This document shows positions 62,880-64,000 of a stretch of 64,000 nucleotides of DNA, in pieces. Position 1 is the first letter of the stretch. Every line of letters begins with the position of its first letter. Source of the stretch: Stromatinia cepivora (lineage: Eukaryota; Ascomycota; Leotiomycetes; Helotiales; Sclerotiniaceae); assembly GCA_014898415.1 (NCBI GenBank), contig RCTD01000018.1:1245001-1309000 (forward strand), read 5' to 3'. The notes beneath the pieces are model-generated. The model was not told where the DNA came from, made no database searches, and was given only the letters and a program-made list of their open reading frames with translations. The position numbers and the translations under genes were made by a program.

Positions 62880-64000
62880 ATTTATATTTTATAAATTAAA
62901 AAAGGATTAGAAATGTTCAAACTTTTGTTTTATAAAATTCTTGGTGAATCTATTAATAATTATATCAATGATCGGTAGATAGGTTATATAAAAGTTCCCT
63001 TTTGAATATTCTTGATGTAATTATATATTTTGGATATCGATATAATATAGTTTCGTAATGATCCATTCGTTCTCATCAATTATCAATCTGATCACTTATT
63101 AATTATCGCAAAAGATCATTATAGACTCTTTCACTATTAGATCGATCTCTTTTAAGAAACATAAGATTGCTATAATTTCTTTTGATATATATTCGACTCC
63201 AAAAAGCTCTACTTCGATAATCAAAATAATCACAATATCTTATTTGAATACTTTCTATATAACTAAACCATCGAAAAAGGATATAATATACCTTTAGAAT
63301 AATCAATGAATATCTGAATCATCTATAAAAAAAGTGTTTGAAAAGATAAGAAATTATGATATTTGATTATTGTTATATTGAATTACAAGATACTTTGTAT
63401 TCTATAAATATTATAAACAATGATTAATAGCTTTTATATAATCGTTCGATGAATTGATCAAATAGTGGCTCAATTACGAAACAGCGAATAATATATCCGT
63501 TCTTATAATGATTGTAATATATAATATTGAATTTACTTTCTTTTAATATATTTTTATAATATATATAAGAACTTGACCCTGATTTTTCCGAAATACTATT
63601 ATTAGAAGTAATATACTTATTGTTTTATTTATTGTTTTAAATTTCTTAATAATCTTTTTAATATATATATTATGAACTAATTACAACTTTTTCTTGGATC
63701 AATTACAGAGTATATATATACCCAGAAACTATTTAGTGTTTCCCAGGTTTCGTAGTTTATATATAGCTTTGATTCCCTTAATGATCTTTGTAGCAACTGA
63801 TTCGTTTTTTTTATAATAAATAATCTGAACATTATCTATAAAGAAAAGAATTATAATAATATACTCTAGATTAATATATAAATATAATTCCTTTTTATAT
63901 TATATCAATTCTAGTTTTTTGAATATTCAAATAAAATCCTTAAACTATATAGTTAAGGAATCTTGTAGATTATACAAAACTCGATCGATTATAACATTTT
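62880..64000 (-). pseudogene. Copia RT-RNase H relic of L copy B
   Basis: The minus strand reads NVQIIYYKKNESVATKII (the catalytic YxDD region decayed to DN), YKLRNLGNTK and QFLGIYI-like landmarks. RTDILFAVSQLSHYL follows, matching the copia TRPDIAFA(A/V)S block, then RNase H with SKEIIAILCFLKEIDL. Order and spacing are those of a Ty1/copia pol C-terminal half. Stops are mostly of RIP type. It continues beyond the window. Confidence 0.75.

Larger units (their letters stand above)
60646..64000 (-). mobile_element. Copia family L element, copy B (3' half, cut by window end)
   Basis: The LTR at 60646-60954 (309 bp, + strand TATCACGG...CCGTAACA) is the 3' LTR of a minus-strand element. RNase H and reverse transcriptase occupy about 62880-64000 and the element runs off the window. 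It is the least decayed L copy here. The 1.9 kb between RNase H and the LTR carries the antisense ORF. Confidence 0.8.

Overview
The window comes from the nuclear genome of a filamentous ascomycete (Pezizomycotina). Its genes carry short introns with canonical donors, TAG/CAG acceptors and CTRAY-type branch points. It also holds a secreted GH55 glucanase and many retroelement relics decayed in the manner of repeat-induced point mutation (RIP): C-to-T and G-to-A changes, with stops where CAA, CAG, CGA or TGG codons are expected. The class within Pezizomycotina cannot be fixed from this sequence.

Layout. (1) 1-9527 has normal composition and two intact spliced genes on the + strand: a predicted nuclear protein with a cytidine-deaminase-type zinc site (896-2952), and a membrane-anchored alpha/beta-hydrolase fused to a dual-specificity-phosphatase-like domain (4296-6582). 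(2) A PIF/Harbinger-type MITE (9528-10203) marks a sharp switch to AT-rich repeat DNA that runs to the window end. (3) 16407-19073 is an isolated, intact GH55 exo-beta-1,3-glucanase gene inside the AT-rich block, with a TA-flanked MITE 25 bp past its stop codon. (4) 10212-15387 and 22093-64000 are retroelements. No intact transposon gene remains.

The repeat block can be read as insertions nested up to five levels deep, and many still have matching 5-bp target duplications. A Ty1/copia relic (family K, from 22093) is cut by a minus-strand copia element (family L, 23503-39641, duplication ccctg). That element is cut by a Ty3/gypsy chromovirus (E1, 25242-32681, agaag). K resumes at 39647, where its reverse transcriptase frame rejoins exactly, and carries a well-preserved solo LTR (40233-40447, gatat). 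K is then cut by a second, inverted E1 copy (from 41063), which is cut by copia family M (from 42434). M is cut by a second gypsy (E2, 42841-49868, ttatc), by a gag-only element (Y, 52396-54201, aattt) and by another L copy (from 55437). That L copy has a further gag-only element in its 5' LTR (Z, 55458-57017, gtgat) and a third L copy inserted at 60646.

The most unusual signals are these. A family of 1.6-1.8 kb elements has two LTRs and only a gag gene (three copies, X, Y and Z). Extra open frames lie on the antisense strand between the end of pol and the 3' LTR in two unrelated families, copia L and gypsy E1. One L copy has a duplicated primer-binding site. Family K has minisatellite-filled deletion derivatives in an inverted pair. 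All transposon coding calls are relics, so their limits are approximate. LTR limits and target duplications were read directly and are firmer.
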